A stretch of 64,000 nucleotides of DNA from Vibrio sp. ED004 (lineage in GTDB: Bacteria > Pseudomonadota > Gammaproteobacteria > Enterobacterales > Vibrionaceae), in contig NZ_CP066150.1 in assembly GCF_023206395.1 (NCBI RefSeq), forward strand, positions 1,178,001 to 1,242,000, written 5' to 3'. The position numbers and the translations under genes were made by a program. Below the pieces are notes generated by a model. That model saw nothing but the letters and a program-made list of their open reading frames with translations. It searched no databases and had not been told where the DNA came from. This document shows positions 34,601 through 44,293 of this stretch, piece by piece (position 1 is the stretch's first letter; each line of letters starts with the position of its first letter).

Positions 34601-36295
34601 TCAATCAACTTCTGGTTTTACCCAAACTTGGCTAAAGTCGAACCATCCGAGTGCATTACACTTAGCGTTTTGCAACGTACCGCACTGGTCTTTGTTTACG
34701 CCTAACCAACAGTGGAACATTGGAATCAATTGGTTGCTTTGTACCAGTTGTTTACCGAGTTGTCTTGCTGGGAATTGCTCAAACTCGCCAGAGCGCCAAC
34801 GATCTATCATGTGACACCATTGATCGAAGTCTTCTGGTGGGCTCGATTCATCCAGAAAGCTGTAATCCATCAACCAACCGGCCAATGCATCGTCTCTGTT
34901 GTTGGCAATCCCCATTGGGTTGATCCAAATATCGACATCATCAGCGTGCGGTGGATCGGTTTCGTAACCGAATAGCTCAACATCGACATTGTATTGCTTC
35001 AACACAGTAACAATCGCTTTTGCAAGGGTTGGAAACATTGGATGTTGGCATTGATACGCCAATTTGATACTTGGTTTAACGCTTGCTGGTGGACAAACTG
35101 GCACCTTTAACTTGATGTCATACCAACCGGGTTTGATTCCGTAGGCATGCAGCACACCCAAGTCGATAACGGTCTCTTTAGGAATATGTACAAACAAATC
35201 AGATGCATTTAACGCGTTCGATAAAAACTCAGCCCAAGCTGGATCTTGTGCGATACCCTTCTTTCTATTCAATAGTAAATATGTACAGCCCGGATCAAGT
35301 TCTACTTCATCATCACTATCACCACGGTCTGCCATTATCGGCTTAGAAAGGCTTGGGTAAACCATCGACGAATAGGCCTCATCAACCACCCAAACTTCCA
35401 CACGATCGATCAGCGATCTAAAACCAAAGTATCCATTGAAAGCGGTTAACACGAGTTGTTTCTCGTCGTTTTTTTCAATGCGATAAGGGCCAGTACCAAT
35501 TGGACAAATATCGTAATCTTCACCACGTAAAATCATCGGCAGAGTCACTTTTGCGACTGATTCGGTTAGCGCGAGTGGGAAGTATTTATCTGGACGCGTT
35601 AAAAAGACATCAACCACACAATTTGCCGGTGAAGACACGTCTTTAATATGCGAGAACATGTTAAGTGGCTCGAGTAAAAGCAGCGTATCCACAACGTGAC
35701 TCGTTAACAACGGTTCACCATTATGGAAACGGACACCCGGCCTTAAGAAGAATCGCCATTGGTGGTCGCTAATCTTTTGCCATGAATGCGCGAGATCTGG
35801 TTGCAGCTGATCATTCTCATCTAAGCGAGTCAACCCACTGAATACCTGACAAGCGATGTGTTGCTCAGAACGTCGCATCGATTTGGTTGGATTAAGCATG
35901 GAGAGCGGACGGTAGTAAGGTAAACGAATAACTTGTTCACCTTCTTGATACTGCACGCCCAAGTAGTTTTGAATAACTTGAGTAAGTTTGGCGGCATTTT
36001 GGTCAAGTACTGACAGAGCTTGACCAATTTTACCTTCTTCTAAGTAGCGGCGTGCTAGGTTTTCACTAACATCGCAACGATTCTGTTTAAAGATAAGTTG
36101 GGATAACTTACCGCGACCGGCTGCAGGTAACCACTCTACCCATCCCTCTTCTTCAAGCTTATTCAGTACCATTCTGGCATTACGACGTGTACAACAGAGC
36201 GCATCTGTTATGTCATCAAGCTGAACATCAGAATCTTTGCCATCGAAGTATTCAAACAGGGTTTCAAATTGAACGCGTAGTCTTGGGCTACTCAT
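34601..36295 (-). CDS. sgrR: SgrR-like transcriptional regulator with solute-binding domain
   Basis: 564 residues. An N-terminal winged-helix domain (about 1-110: DDITDALCCTRRNARMVLNKL and LPAAGRGKLSQLIF) is fused to an extracellular-solute-binding family 5 domain (about 160-480: LQPDLAHSWQKI, FFLRPGVRFHNGEPL, CPIGTGPYRIEK). This is the SgrR plan; in E. coli SgrR activates the sugar-phosphate stress RNA SgrS. No SgrS-like RNA was recognised here, and the likely target is the DMT transporter 30 bp downstream. The symbol denotes family, not proven orthology. Confidence 0.8.
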   Translation of the reverse strand: MSSPRLRVQFETLFEYFDGKDSDVQLDDITDALCCTRRNARMVLNKLEEEGWVEWLPAAGRGKLSQLIFKQNRCDVSENLARRYLEEGKIGQALSVLDQNAAKLTQVIQNYLGVQYQEGEQVIRLPYYRPLSMLNPTKSMRRSEQHIACQVFSGLTRLDENDQLQPDLAHSWQKISDHQWRFFLRPGVRFHNGEPLLTSHVVDTLLLLEPLNMFSHIKDVSSPANCVVDVFLTRPDKYFPLALTESVAKVTLPMILRGEDYDICPIGTGPYRIEKNDEKQLVLTAFNGYFGFRSLIDRVEVWVVDEAYSSMVYPSLSKPIMADRGDSDDEVELDPGCTYLLLNRKKGIAQDPAWAEFLSNALNASDLFVHIPKETVIDLGVLHAYGIKPGWYDIKLKVPVCPPASVKPSIKLAYQCQHPMFPTLAKAIVTVLKQYNVDVELFGYETDPPHADDVDIWINPMGIANNRDDALAGWLMDYSFLDESSPPEDFDQWCHMIDRWRSGEFEQFPARQLGKQLVQSNQLIPMFHCWLGVNKDQCGTLQNAKCNALGWFDFSQVWVKPEVD

Positions 36296-36459
36296 AAAGA
36301 GGAAAACTTATTCAAAGGATATTGAATTCAGTTTCCCTATTTTATGAGTCAAAATCAATCGAACTTAATACTATTTTACGAAGGGATTGCAAATATGAGT
36401 AGATTTAGTGCCTCATAAAGAAAGGTAAAAGCAGAAATAAACGCAGTGATAACCGCTAA

Positions 36460-36693
36460 TTACATCACATCACAGCCGATTTCATTGGCGATGTCACGAA
36501 GCTGTTGTTCGTTGTCTAATTTAATCGACCATTTGCACTCAGAGCCATTTGCAGAAATTACATTTGCCCCTTTTCCGATCAGCTGAATTGCATCAACTTG
36601 AGCTTGTAATGTGACTCTATGTTCACCATCCAAACGAACAACCAATTCGTGCGCGGTTGCTATGACTTTTCCACTTTTAAACGTTATGACCAT
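36460..36693 (-). CDS. Small conserved protein, DUF3389-like
   Basis: 77 residues beginning MVITFKSGKVIATAHELVVR and ending ANEIGCDVM. It has no signal or membrane segment; alternating strands suggest a small beta-rich fold. It resembles, from memory, the short Vibrio family DUF3389. The same-strand gene upstream is the thioesterase (stop about 90 bp away). Function unknown. Confidence 0.65.
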   Translation of the reverse strand: MVITFKSGKVIATAHELVVRLDGEHRVTLQAQVDAIQLIGKGANVISANGSECKWSIKLDNEQQLRDIANEIGCDVM

Positions 36694-36782
36694 GGATTTC
36701 TCTAACTAAAATAAACAATGTGTAAATGAGGTTTAATAAGGTGTGGCTAGTATGATTACTGCGCCTGACCTTGATTAATGAA

Positions 36783-37208
36783 CTAACGTTTGTGCTTCTT
36801 CACTGCAATGGTTAAACGGCTTGTGCAAACCAAGCGTTGACGCTCATCAGTGATGTTTATCTGCCATACTTGAGTAGATACGCCAAGGTGGATAGGCTCA
36901 GCGGTGCCGATAACGTGCCCTTCACGCATTGAACGAACGTGGTTAGCGTTGATGTCTAGTCCTACGCAATAATAGCCATCGGGTACGCAGAAGTTTGCGG
37001 CGAGTGAGCCAAGAGTTTCAGCTAAAACCACGGATGCACCACCGTGAAGCATGCCCAATGGTTGGTGCGTGAAATGACAAACTGGCATGGTTGCCACCAA
37101 GGAATTATCGTTAACCTCGGTGTAAACAATGTTGAGGTGCTCAATTAAGGTATTTTTTGAGGTCGCGTTGAAGGTGTCTAGGTCAACGGGCTTTTTCCAA
37201 ATACTCAT
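36783..37208 (-). CDS. Hotdog-fold acyl-CoA thioesterase (MenI/YdiI-like)
   Basis: 141 residues of a PaaI/MenI-type hotdog thioesterase. The active segment QPLGMLHGGASVVLAETLGS contains the HGG turn and the catalytic Glu in AETLGS; the later DINANHVRSMREGHVIGTA is typical. Such enzymes hydrolyse aryl- or acyl-CoA in the cytoplasm; E. coli YdiI acts in menaquinone synthesis. Substrate not deducible. No men genes nearby. Confidence 0.85.
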   Translation of the reverse strand: MSIWKKPVDLDTFNATSKNTLIEHLNIVYTEVNDNSLVATMPVCHFTHQPLGMLHGGASVVLAETLGSLAANFCVPDGYYCVGLDINANHVRSMREGHVIGTAEPIHLGVSTQVWQINITDERQRLVCTSRLTIAVKKHKR

Positions 37209-37347
37209 GTGGGTTCCTTAATTATTGATCTTGTTATCGCGTGCATAGCTTTTTCTATATTACTGGCTGTTAGTTATCTTACAGCCCTTAGTTATTACGC
37301 AAGTTGATGTTAACATGCATAAAAACCGAATACACAGAGGATATTGT

Positions 37348-38136
37348 ATGACGTCATGGACGAAGTTTGCCTCGCTTCTCACTCTTGCAGGCCTAACCGC
37401 GTGTAGCGCTTCCCCGACAGGAAGAAACCAACTGCTGCTTTTTTCAGATCAAGATATGTCTCAGCTTGGGGCACAGTCTTTCGAACAAATGAAGAAAGAG
37501 CAACCCATCAGTAAAGATGCAAAAACCAACGCGTATGTTCAGTGCGTAGCGAACAGTATTACTCAACACATTCCTAAGCAAGGATTTAGTGAATGGGAAG
37601 TGGTGGTTTTTGATAGCGACCAAGTAAACGCGTTCGCTCTGCCAGGCGGAAAAATTGGCGTATACACGGGTCTACTCAATGTTGCGGTAAACCAAGACCA
37701 ACTGGCAACGGTTATCGGACATGAAGTGGCGCACGTTCTTGCTGACCACAGTAACGAACGCCTATCACAATCACAACTCGCTAATACAGGTTTGTCGATC
37801 ACCAGTGTTGCTCTAGGTTCATCAGAATACAAACAGTATCAAGGCATGACCATGGCTACATTAGGCTTGGGTGTTCAATATGGTGTTATTTTACCTTATG
37901 GTCGAACTCAAGAATCTGAAGCTGATATTGTAGGCCTAGAGTACATGGCTAAAGCCGGGTTTGATCCAAACCAGAGTGTTGATTTGTGGAAGAACATGGC
38001 GAAAGCATCAGGCGGCAGTCAACCACCAGAATTACTTTCGACGCACCCTTCTCACAGTACCCGAATTAAAGATCTGCAAACCAAGATCACGACACTGCCT
38101 CAATCGAACGTTGCTAAACCAAATTGCAAAGTTTGA
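37348..38136 (+). CDS. M48-family metalloprotease lipoprotein
   Basis: About 262 residues from ATG 37348, which has AGAGGA 7 nt upstream; the ATG at 37315 would add an unlikely tail before the signal. The signal peptide ends in the lipobox LTAC (LLTLAGLTACSAS). The zinc motif HEVAH (VIGHEVAHVLADHS) is in the middle and the third ligand Glu lies in ESEADIVGLEYM. TPSHSTRIKDL-type STHPSHSTRI near the C-terminus is common to this group (YcaL/LoiP-like). It likely degrades misfolded outer-membrane proteins in the periplasm; this is family inference. Confidence 0.86.
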   Translation: MTSWTKFASLLTLAGLTACSASPTGRNQLLLFSDQDMSQLGAQSFEQMKKEQPISKDAKTNAYVQCVANSITQHIPKQGFSEWEVVVFDSDQVNAFALPGGKIGVYTGLLNVAVNQDQLATVIGHEVAHVLADHSNERLSQSQLANTGLSITSVALGSSEYKQYQGMTMATLGLGVQYGVILPYGRTQESEADIVGLEYMAKAGFDPNQSVDLWKNMAKASGGSQPPELLSTHPSHSTRIKDLQTKITTLPQSNVAKPNCKV

Positions 38137-38170
38137 TTTGACGAACGCACAAGTTAGAACCGCAGATATT

Positions 38171-38208
38171 AAAACGCCCTATCCAAATGGTTAGGGCGTT
38201 TTTCATTT
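38171..38208 (+). terminator. Terminator of the M48 protease gene
   Basis: AAACGCCCTA and TAGGGCGTTT pair over a short loop, followed by TTTC. Confidence 0.85.
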
Positions 38209-38266
38209 TGTTTATATTTGGCGACCCTGCGCTTTTATGAACAAGTCACTCAGTTATAGATATGCG

Positions 38267-39349
38267 TTAAGTGCCTAGAATCTGTAACGGTAGGCTCAGT
38301 AATTGGTCACCAGTTGAAGCGAAGTACCAGATAACACCAATTAATCCCGTTACTAAGCCCACATACCAAAGGAACGATACGATTTGGCCGTATCTGTCTA
38401 ATGGCAACAAATGGCTATGGTGACGGCCTCTCCATTCGAACAGTATCTCAACACTACCCATGATCAATAAGAAACCAAACAGGGTTAAGTTCAATTGGTA
38501 ACTCAACACGACACCTGCTACGGCTGCAGCGACACACAGTACAATGCCCAACACGCTGTTCATCGAAAAGCTGATACTTTTCAACACGTGGCCACCATCG
38601 AGTGGCAAAATTGGCAGTAAATTGAATAGATTTAACAAGGCGTTAAACACGGCAAGACCAGCGAAGAACATCTCGCCAGTTGCCCAGTACAAGACCGTAA
38701 ATATCAACGACAGTATCAGACCAAACAGTGGTCCCATGATCGAGATAACCACATCTTGTCATCGAGTATTAATCTTTTCGTCTGAAAGCGCTAATCCGCC
38801 AAGGAATGGGATTAAGTAGATCCCTTTTGTCTTCATCCCAAAGTACTTCATCGCTCTGATATGACCGTACTCATGGAACATTAGACAAGCAATCAAAGCC
38901 AGTGCGAACTGAATAGAAAACAGCCATGAATATGCCGCTAAACTGGCAGAAGCAAGCACCACTTTAATCAACTTAGCACTTTTCAGCGCTTTCATTCCGA
39001 GTGACACCAAACCAATCAAGCTAAAACGTTTTTCAGGCTTAGGTGCCACAACAGGAGTTTGCTGTTCGATATCTTTGGTGCTGCGATTTCCTTCGGTAAT
39101 AGTTTGCCCATTAACCGATGCTTTATACGTCATCTCAAAGGGTTGCCATTGAACCGAAGATTCAACGTGACACTGCAACGTTTCTTCACCAGAACGAAGC
39201 GTAAATGTGTGTGTTCTTACATCGTCGTCTTCTGAAGTCGCATCCAGTTGAGACACTAACGTGTTGTCCCAAAACAACTGCTGCCACCCTGCCATTGATC
39301 CTTCTAAACGAAGCGGTTTACCAAGAAACTCTATCGCGAGTAATTCCAA
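38267..39349 (-). pseudogene. Site-2 protease (M50 family) interrupted by an in-frame TGA
   Basis: Two same-frame ORFs (38759-39349 and 38267-38752) make one 360-codon M50 membrane protease, split by TGA at 38759-38761. The first part holds the N-terminal domain, a membrane helix pair and the zinc motif HEYGH (FHEYGHIRAMKYFGM). The second begins DVVISIMGPLFG and holds the other metal motif LPLDGGH. Across the break the protein reads DEKINTR-stop-QDVV; TGG (Trp) to TGA by one base is the simplest cause. Unless readthrough occurs, the protein is cut between its two catalytic halves. The start codon appears to be TTG. Confidence 0.82.
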
Positions 39350-39707
39350 ACTAAAAATTCCAATTTAATGACTATCAAAATGAGTCGACATTATGCCGAT
39401 TTAGCGAATGGCGGTAAACAGAAACAAAGTTGTTACATATTGAGCTATTGAACACTATTTATACCGCAACGATGCATAAATACTCTGGTCACACCTCCAA
39501 CCACGAATAAATCATTGATTATGTTTATATTATTGATGTTAAAATGCCACCCCTTTAAAACATAACCTCACAAAATAACAACTCTTTCTTTGACTTTATA
39601 TAAAACATGAATTTAACATGTCATTTACATTGGAGCTTCAACACCAAAAATGCTCAGTGTGTTTTCAAACCATAATAACGAAATTCGATGCCCTAGGAGG
39701 GTCAAGG
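39350..39707. other. 358-bp intergenic region upstream of fadL
   Basis: A+T-rich divergent region that must hold the promoters of fadL and of the site-2 protease gene. A partial CTGGTCA-type half-site at about 39483-39491 is too weak to call as FadR. A strong ribosome site (AGGAGGG) precedes ATG 39708. No other feature was seen. Confidence 0.5.
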
Positions 39708-40967
39708 ATGAAAACAATACAACGCTCTCTCGTTTCACTTTCAGTACTATTCGCATGTAACTCACTTGCGGCTGGTTTCCAAGTTGCTGAGCATTCTGCT
39801 TCAGGTCTTGGTCGTGCCTTTTCAGGTGAAGGTGCAGTAGCTGATAACGCGAGTGTACTAGCGAGAAACCCCGCCGCAATGACCCTATTTGATACAGCAC
39901 AGTTTTCAGGCGCGGTTTCTATCGTTGATCCCGAGGTAGATATCACTCAAAACAATGTCCCAGGTTCTGGTGGTCAAAGCCAAGTCTCGAAAGATGTTGC
40001 ACCTTTGCAAGTGGTTCCGGCCGCTTACTACATCAGCCCAATCAATGACAAATGGGCATGGGGCATTGGTATGTTCTCTAACTATGGAGTTGCTACCGAT
40101 TACCCAGACGATATTTATGCTGGTGATCTTGCCGGTGATACTTCACTTGTGTCAGTGAACCTGAACCCGAATGTGGCGTATCGAATTAATGACCAATTCA
40201 GTGTTGGTGCTGGTGCAAACCTTGTTTACGCAGAGGCAGAACTTAATCGTCACCAGGGTTCTATATCGAACATCACTGGCGATCCTGCTTCTACAAAACT
40301 GATTAGCATGACAGGCGAAACCTTTGCATTTGGTTGGAACGTAGGCGCGTTGTATGAACTGAATGAAAACAATCGATTCTCTATCGCATATCGTTCAGAA
40401 GTGGACCTAGATTTTGATGATGGCGACTTCAGCGATTACACGGGTAGCATCGTCCAAGGCAGTGCAACGACCACAACCGGTCGTCTAAAAATTACATTAC
40501 CTTCGATCATTGAGATTTCAGCTTTCCACCAACTTACCGATCAATGGGCTATCCATTACGGCTGGCAACAAACGGGTTGGAGTAGCTTTAAAGAGCTCAA
40601 AGCGACGAGCTCAGATTGCGCAAATGGTGAGTGTTTTAAAAAGACCGAAGATTACGACGACAATAACCGTTACTCACTGGGTGCTACTTATCAGTTGAAC
40701 CAAGCATGGACATTGAGAGCAGGTCTTGCTTATGACGAGCAAGCAGGCGAAGCGACGTTGAGTATTCCTGATAGCGACCGTTTCTGGTACAGCGCAGGTT
40801 TAACTTACCAATACAGCCCTAACCTATCTATTGATGCCGGTTTTGCCCTTGTACAGAGCAAAGATGGTGATTTCACAGAAACGAACGAACTTGGCCAAGA
40901 GCTTGAGTTCTCTGGTGACGCAGTTGCCTACCTTTCTGCAATTCAAATGAACTACACCTTCAACTAA
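39708..40967 (+). CDS. fadL: Long-chain fatty acid outer-membrane channel, FadL family
   Basis: About 419 residues from ATG 39708, which has AGGAGG about 11 nt upstream; the longer frame from 39618 has no signal peptide. The signal MKTIQRSLVSLSVLFACNSL ends near AAG. The mature start GFQVAEHSASGLGRAFSGEG and the DNASVLARNPAAMTLF segment are FadL hatch motifs; the barrel ends in MNYTFN. It lies 13 bp before volA. In V. cholerae the same pair works together: VolA frees fatty acids from lysophospholipid and FadL imports them. This is probably one of several fadL copies. Confidence 0.92.
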   Translation: MKTIQRSLVSLSVLFACNSLAAGFQVAEHSASGLGRAFSGEGAVADNASVLARNPAAMTLFDTAQFSGAVSIVDPEVDITQNNVPGSGGQSQVSKDVAPLQVVPAAYYISPINDKWAWGIGMFSNYGVATDYPDDIYAGDLAGDTSLVSVNLNPNVAYRINDQFSVGAGANLVYAEAELNRHQGSISNITGDPASTKLISMTGETFAFGWNVGALYELNENNRFSIAYRSEVDLDFDDGDFSDYTGSIVQGSATTTTGRLKITLPSIIEISAFHQLTDQWAIHYGWQQTGWSSFKELKATSSDCANGECFKKTEDYDDNNRYSLGATYQLNQAWTLRAGLAYDEQAGEATLSIPDSDRFWYSAGLTYQYSPNLSIDAGFALVQSKDGDFTETNELGQELEFSGDAVAYLSAIQMNYTFN

Positions 40968-40980
40968 ACGGACTTAAAAC

Positions 40981-43428
40981 ATGAAAAAGTTATTTAATGT
41001 TTCGCTGCTTGCGTCAGCTATGTTTCTTGCTGGTTGTGGTGATGACACATCTAGCTCGGGTGCTTCAACAACGATTCAATATGAGCAATATATTCAAGAT
41101 TCACTTGCACAAGCAACGAGCATCAAGTTTCAACTAACCGGTGCTGATATTGCAGTTCCTCTTCCTAGCTTCGCATTAATGGATGCTACCGATGGGACTC
41201 TTGGTTTACCGACTGGCGGTGACGACTCATTAACCAACCCTGTTGCCGCAATGAATACAATGGATGGCTGGTCAACTTCAATGCCAATCATCATGGACTT
41301 TGAAGGTACTGGCTTAGCTGACGGCGTAGCTACAGGTGGGGTTTACCTATTAAAGCTTAGTGGTTCGCTGACTTCAGACACAGCACCAAGTATTACAGGC
41401 GTATTGACACAAGGCACGCATTTTAATGTTGTGTCTAGTGCTTCAACCGACACCTTCACGATAGTTTTCAATGATTCACTCGATGCTTCGAGCGAATACG
41501 TGTTGGCGCTATCAAATGAACTCACGGATGTTAATGGTGATCCTGTTGGCATGTCGGCAAGTTATGCTGCACTGAAATCTAGTGCGGTAACGTACACCGA
41601 AGGTAGCCTAGCTCAAGCACAACAAGTCACTCAAGGTGTTGAAAAGATCTTTGCTGGAGCGACTGCTGCTGGTGTTATTAACCTTGATATTGAAAACATC
41701 ATTTATTCGACGTGGTTTACAACTGAGTCTGTAGGTAGTTCAATCTATTCAACAAAAGCAGCGACTGCATCCGCTTTAGCTCAGGGTGGAATGGCACAAG
41801 TATGGAAAGGCAGCGCTAATCCAAACAATATAGATCTATCATCTGCCTACCAAATGACATTTGGTACTACACAAGAATTGTCGATTGCATTAGCTGCAGA
41901 TACTACTGTTGATACATTTATGGAGGCTTCCACCAAAGCCGCTATGCTAGCAGGTTATACGGGAGGACCGTTAAATGGTACGGTTAACGTCACCAAAGGT
42001 AATGTAAAACTACCCTACTACTTGGAAACAGGAACAAACGAATGGAATACGCAACCATTCGAATCAGGCATGCCAAGCCTTGTCAAGGTGTCGTCAGCTA
42101 TTGCCGACACCAATGAAAAAGCAAATATGGCTTCACAGCTTGTAAGCTTAAGTGTAGATCTTACAAAGCTTGCTACAGACCCCGCAGAACAACTTAAACT
42201 TGTTGGTGCAAATCTAACTTTAAGTAACGGCAATGCATTAGACACAGAACGTGTCATCACTCGATATGCTCCCGTACCGCAAGTTAAATCACTGCAAGAT
42301 GTAGAGTTTATTCTGTTTACGCCTGTAACAATTCCTGGCACTCCAATGCCAATCGTTATTTATCAACATGGTATTACTAGTCTTAAAGAAAACGCTTATG
42401 CATTTGCTGCGAATCTTGCTGCTCAAGGTATTGCTGTGATAGGCATCGATATGCCACTGCATGGAACTCGTAGCTTAGATAAAATTCCAAATGAACGTTC
42501 AGCGAATGCTAACCTGTTGGCATACCTAAACCTTACTAACTTACCTGTCGCGCGTGACAATGTAAGACAAAGTGTTATGGATGTGCTTGGGTTACGAGTC
42601 GCATTATCCTCTAACCAAGGTCAGGGCGCGTTCACATCAACACCTTTGGCAACTATAGATAACACAACGACCAACCACCCTAGACTATTTGGACATTCAC
42701 TAGGTGGAATTGTTGGTATTACTGCGTTAGCACAAGCTAACAAAACAATTAATGACCCTACGGGGGATGCAATTTATGCGTTTTCATCTAGCGTAATTGC
42801 TAATTCCGGTGGTCAAATTTCAAACTTATTATTGGGGTCAGACTCATTTGGCGGCACTGTTATACACAACGTCGCGCTAGGAGGATTAGCAAGTTATGTG
42901 ACACACAACACAACAATATGTGAACCGAATAGCTACACGATGACACAGTGTGTGGATGAGTTTATTTCAGACTCTGCGAATAAGGCGAGCCTCCAAGCCC
43001 TACTTGCTCAGTTCGCTTATTCCAGCCAAACGGTGTTAGATGTAATCGATCCTTATACCAATGCGGGAGATTACAGTGACACATTGCCTACACTAATGCT
43101 TCAAGCTGACGGGGATAAAACTGTACCAAACGCTGTTATCAATGATCCTTTGATTGGGAACGCGCCATTTGCTGGTACTGAGCCGTTAGCTAACAAGCTT
43201 GTTTTGAACAGTATAAGTGCATCAGCTACAACTCCTTCTACGTCAGTTACTCTCGAGTTTATTCAGTTTAATGCAGTAGCTAAGCACTCAACCGCAATTG
43301 CACCTCAAGATAAAGGAACTCCTCCAGCGGATTACAATCACTACTTGGAAATTCAGAGAGAACTGGTTGATTTCTTCTCTGACAACAAGTTGGATTCAGT
43401 GTCCAACGCAGGTTCTGTATTGGAATAA
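40981..43428 (+). CDS. volA: VolA-like surface lipoprotein lysophospholipase
   Basis: 815 residues. The lipoprotein signal MKKLFNVSLLASAMFLAGC with lipobox LAGC is followed by a Ser/Thr-rich spacer. The C-terminal half is an alpha/beta hydrolase: QHGITSLKENAYAFAANLA, DMPLHG and the nucleophile elbow GHSLGG (about residue 570), with a late HSTAI/HY region supplying the His. Length and order match VolA of V. cholerae (VCA0863, next to a fadL gene), a surface-exposed lysophospholipase A that frees fatty acids from lysophosphatidylcholine. A 13-bp gap after fadL implies an operon. Confidence 0.9.
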   Translation: MKKLFNVSLLASAMFLAGCGDDTSSSGASTTIQYEQYIQDSLAQATSIKFQLTGADIAVPLPSFALMDATDGTLGLPTGGDDSLTNPVAAMNTMDGWSTSMPIIMDFEGTGLADGVATGGVYLLKLSGSLTSDTAPSITGVLTQGTHFNVVSSASTDTFTIVFNDSLDASSEYVLALSNELTDVNGDPVGMSASYAALKSSAVTYTEGSLAQAQQVTQGVEKIFAGATAAGVINLDIENIIYSTWFTTESVGSSIYSTKAATASALAQGGMAQVWKGSANPNNIDLSSAYQMTFGTTQELSIALAADTTVDTFMEASTKAAMLAGYTGGPLNGTVNVTKGNVKLPYYLETGTNEWNTQPFESGMPSLVKVSSAIADTNEKANMASQLVSLSVDLTKLATDPAEQLKLVGANLTLSNGNALDTERVITRYAPVPQVKSLQDVEFILFTPVTIPGTPMPIVIYQHGITSLKENAYAFAANLAAQGIAVIGIDMPLHGTRSLDKIPNERSANANLLAYLNLTNLPVARDNVRQSVMDVLGLRVALSSNQGQGAFTSTPLATIDNTTTNHPRLFGHSLGGIVGITALAQANKTINDPTGDAIYAFSSSVIANSGGQISNLLLGSDSFGGTVIHNVALGGLASYVTHNTTICEPNSYTMTQCVDEFISDSANKASLQALLAQFAYSSQTVLDVIDPYTNAGDYSDTLPTLMLQADGDKTVPNAVINDPLIGNAPFAGTEPLANKLVLNSISASATTPSTSVTLEFIQFNAVAKHSTAIAPQDKGTPPADYNHYLEIQRELVDFFSDNKLDSVSNAGSVLE

Positions 43429-43449
43429 TAACAAGTTCTAAATGAAACC

Positions 43450-43477
43450 AAATGCCAGCCTAACCGCTGGCATTTTT
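43450..43477 (+). terminator. Terminator of fadL-volA
   Basis: AAATGCCAGC and GCTGGCATTT pair perfectly, followed by TTG. Confidence 0.83.
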
Positions 43478-43652
43478 GTCTCTGTCGTTCGAACAAATCC
43501 CCTAGTTAACCGTTTGCATAAACCTTTAAAACACAAATGGTTGATCTCAGCTAAAATTAATCAAGACAGAATACCGTACGACCTCTTTCTTTATTGTAAA
43601 TAAAGTGGATAATAGCCCCGTAAACTTAATACCTAATAAATGTGAGTCCATT

Positions 43653-44210
43653 ATGTCTTCTGAAGCTACTATGCTAGAACGCTGCCAATCTAAATGTGAA
43701 CTATGTGGTTCTGATTCTTCTCTTACTGCATACGCAGTGCCGCCACACAGCCACGTAACAGTGGATCACGGCATCATGGTATGTGACAAATGTCTTGGTG
43801 AGATTGACGATCCTAAAGATATCAACCACTGGCGTTGTCTAACTGACAGCATGTGGAGTCAAGAAGCGCCAGTTCAAGTAACTGCATGGCGTCAACTTAC
43901 TCGTCTGAACACAGAAAGCTGGGCTCAAGACGCGCTAGACATGATGTACCTTGAAGAAGAAACGTCAGTTTGGGCACAAATCGGTATGTCTGCTGATGAC
44001 AAGCCTCTTGATGTGAACGGCGTTGAACTTAAGAAAGGTGACGACGTAACAGTAATCAAAGACCTGCCAATCAAAGGTACTAACCAAGTGATTAAGCAAG
44101 GTACTGTTATCCGTGGTATCAGCGTTGGTGACGATCCTAAGCTTGTTTCTGGTAAAACAAACGGTGGTCAATCAATGTACGTAATCGCTGAGTTCTGCCG
44201 TAAGAAGTAA
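43653..44210 (+). CDS. phnA: PhnA-family protein (YjdM)
   Basis: About 185 residues from ATG 43653; the upstream frame from 43605 adds 16 residues with no support. An N-terminal zinc ribbon (CQSKCELCG and MVCDKC) is followed by a compact C-terminal domain with the conserved DVNGVELKKGDDVTVIKDLP and QGTVIRGISV. Named after the phn operon of E. coli but not needed for phosphonate use there; function unsettled. It ends in front of a bidirectional terminator. Confidence 0.88.
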   Translation: MSSEATMLERCQSKCELCGSDSSLTAYAVPPHSHVTVDHGIMVCDKCLGEIDDPKDINHWRCLTDSMWSQEAPVQVTAWRQLTRLNTESWAQDALDMMYLEEETSVWAQIGMSADDKPLDVNGVELKKGDDVTVIKDLPIKGTNQVIKQGTVIRGISVGDDPKLVSGKTNGGQSMYVIAEFCRKK

Positions 44211-44237
44211 TCTTACTGTAGCAAGTGATAAGAAATT

Positions 44238-44266
44238 AAAAAGGCGCTGACTAGCGCCTTTTTTCT
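44238..44266. terminator. Bidirectional terminator between phnA and the OMP85-like gene
   Basis: AAGGCGCT and AGCGCCTT form the stem, with A-rich and T-rich sides on both strands. Confidence 0.83.
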
Positions 44267-44293
44267 TGGGAAAAATTCAAGTTTTCGGTTGTT

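Noticed and set aside
38267..38752. Separate small M50 protease starting at a GTG
   Set aside because: It is the same frame as the upstream piece, lacks HEYGH, and both pieces form one family-length protein.
39483..39500. FadR operator upstream of fadL
   Set aside because: Only a half-site resembles the consensus; too weak to call.
39708..43428. fadL-volA as a new lipid-scavenging system
   Set aside because: The pair is already described in V. cholerae.
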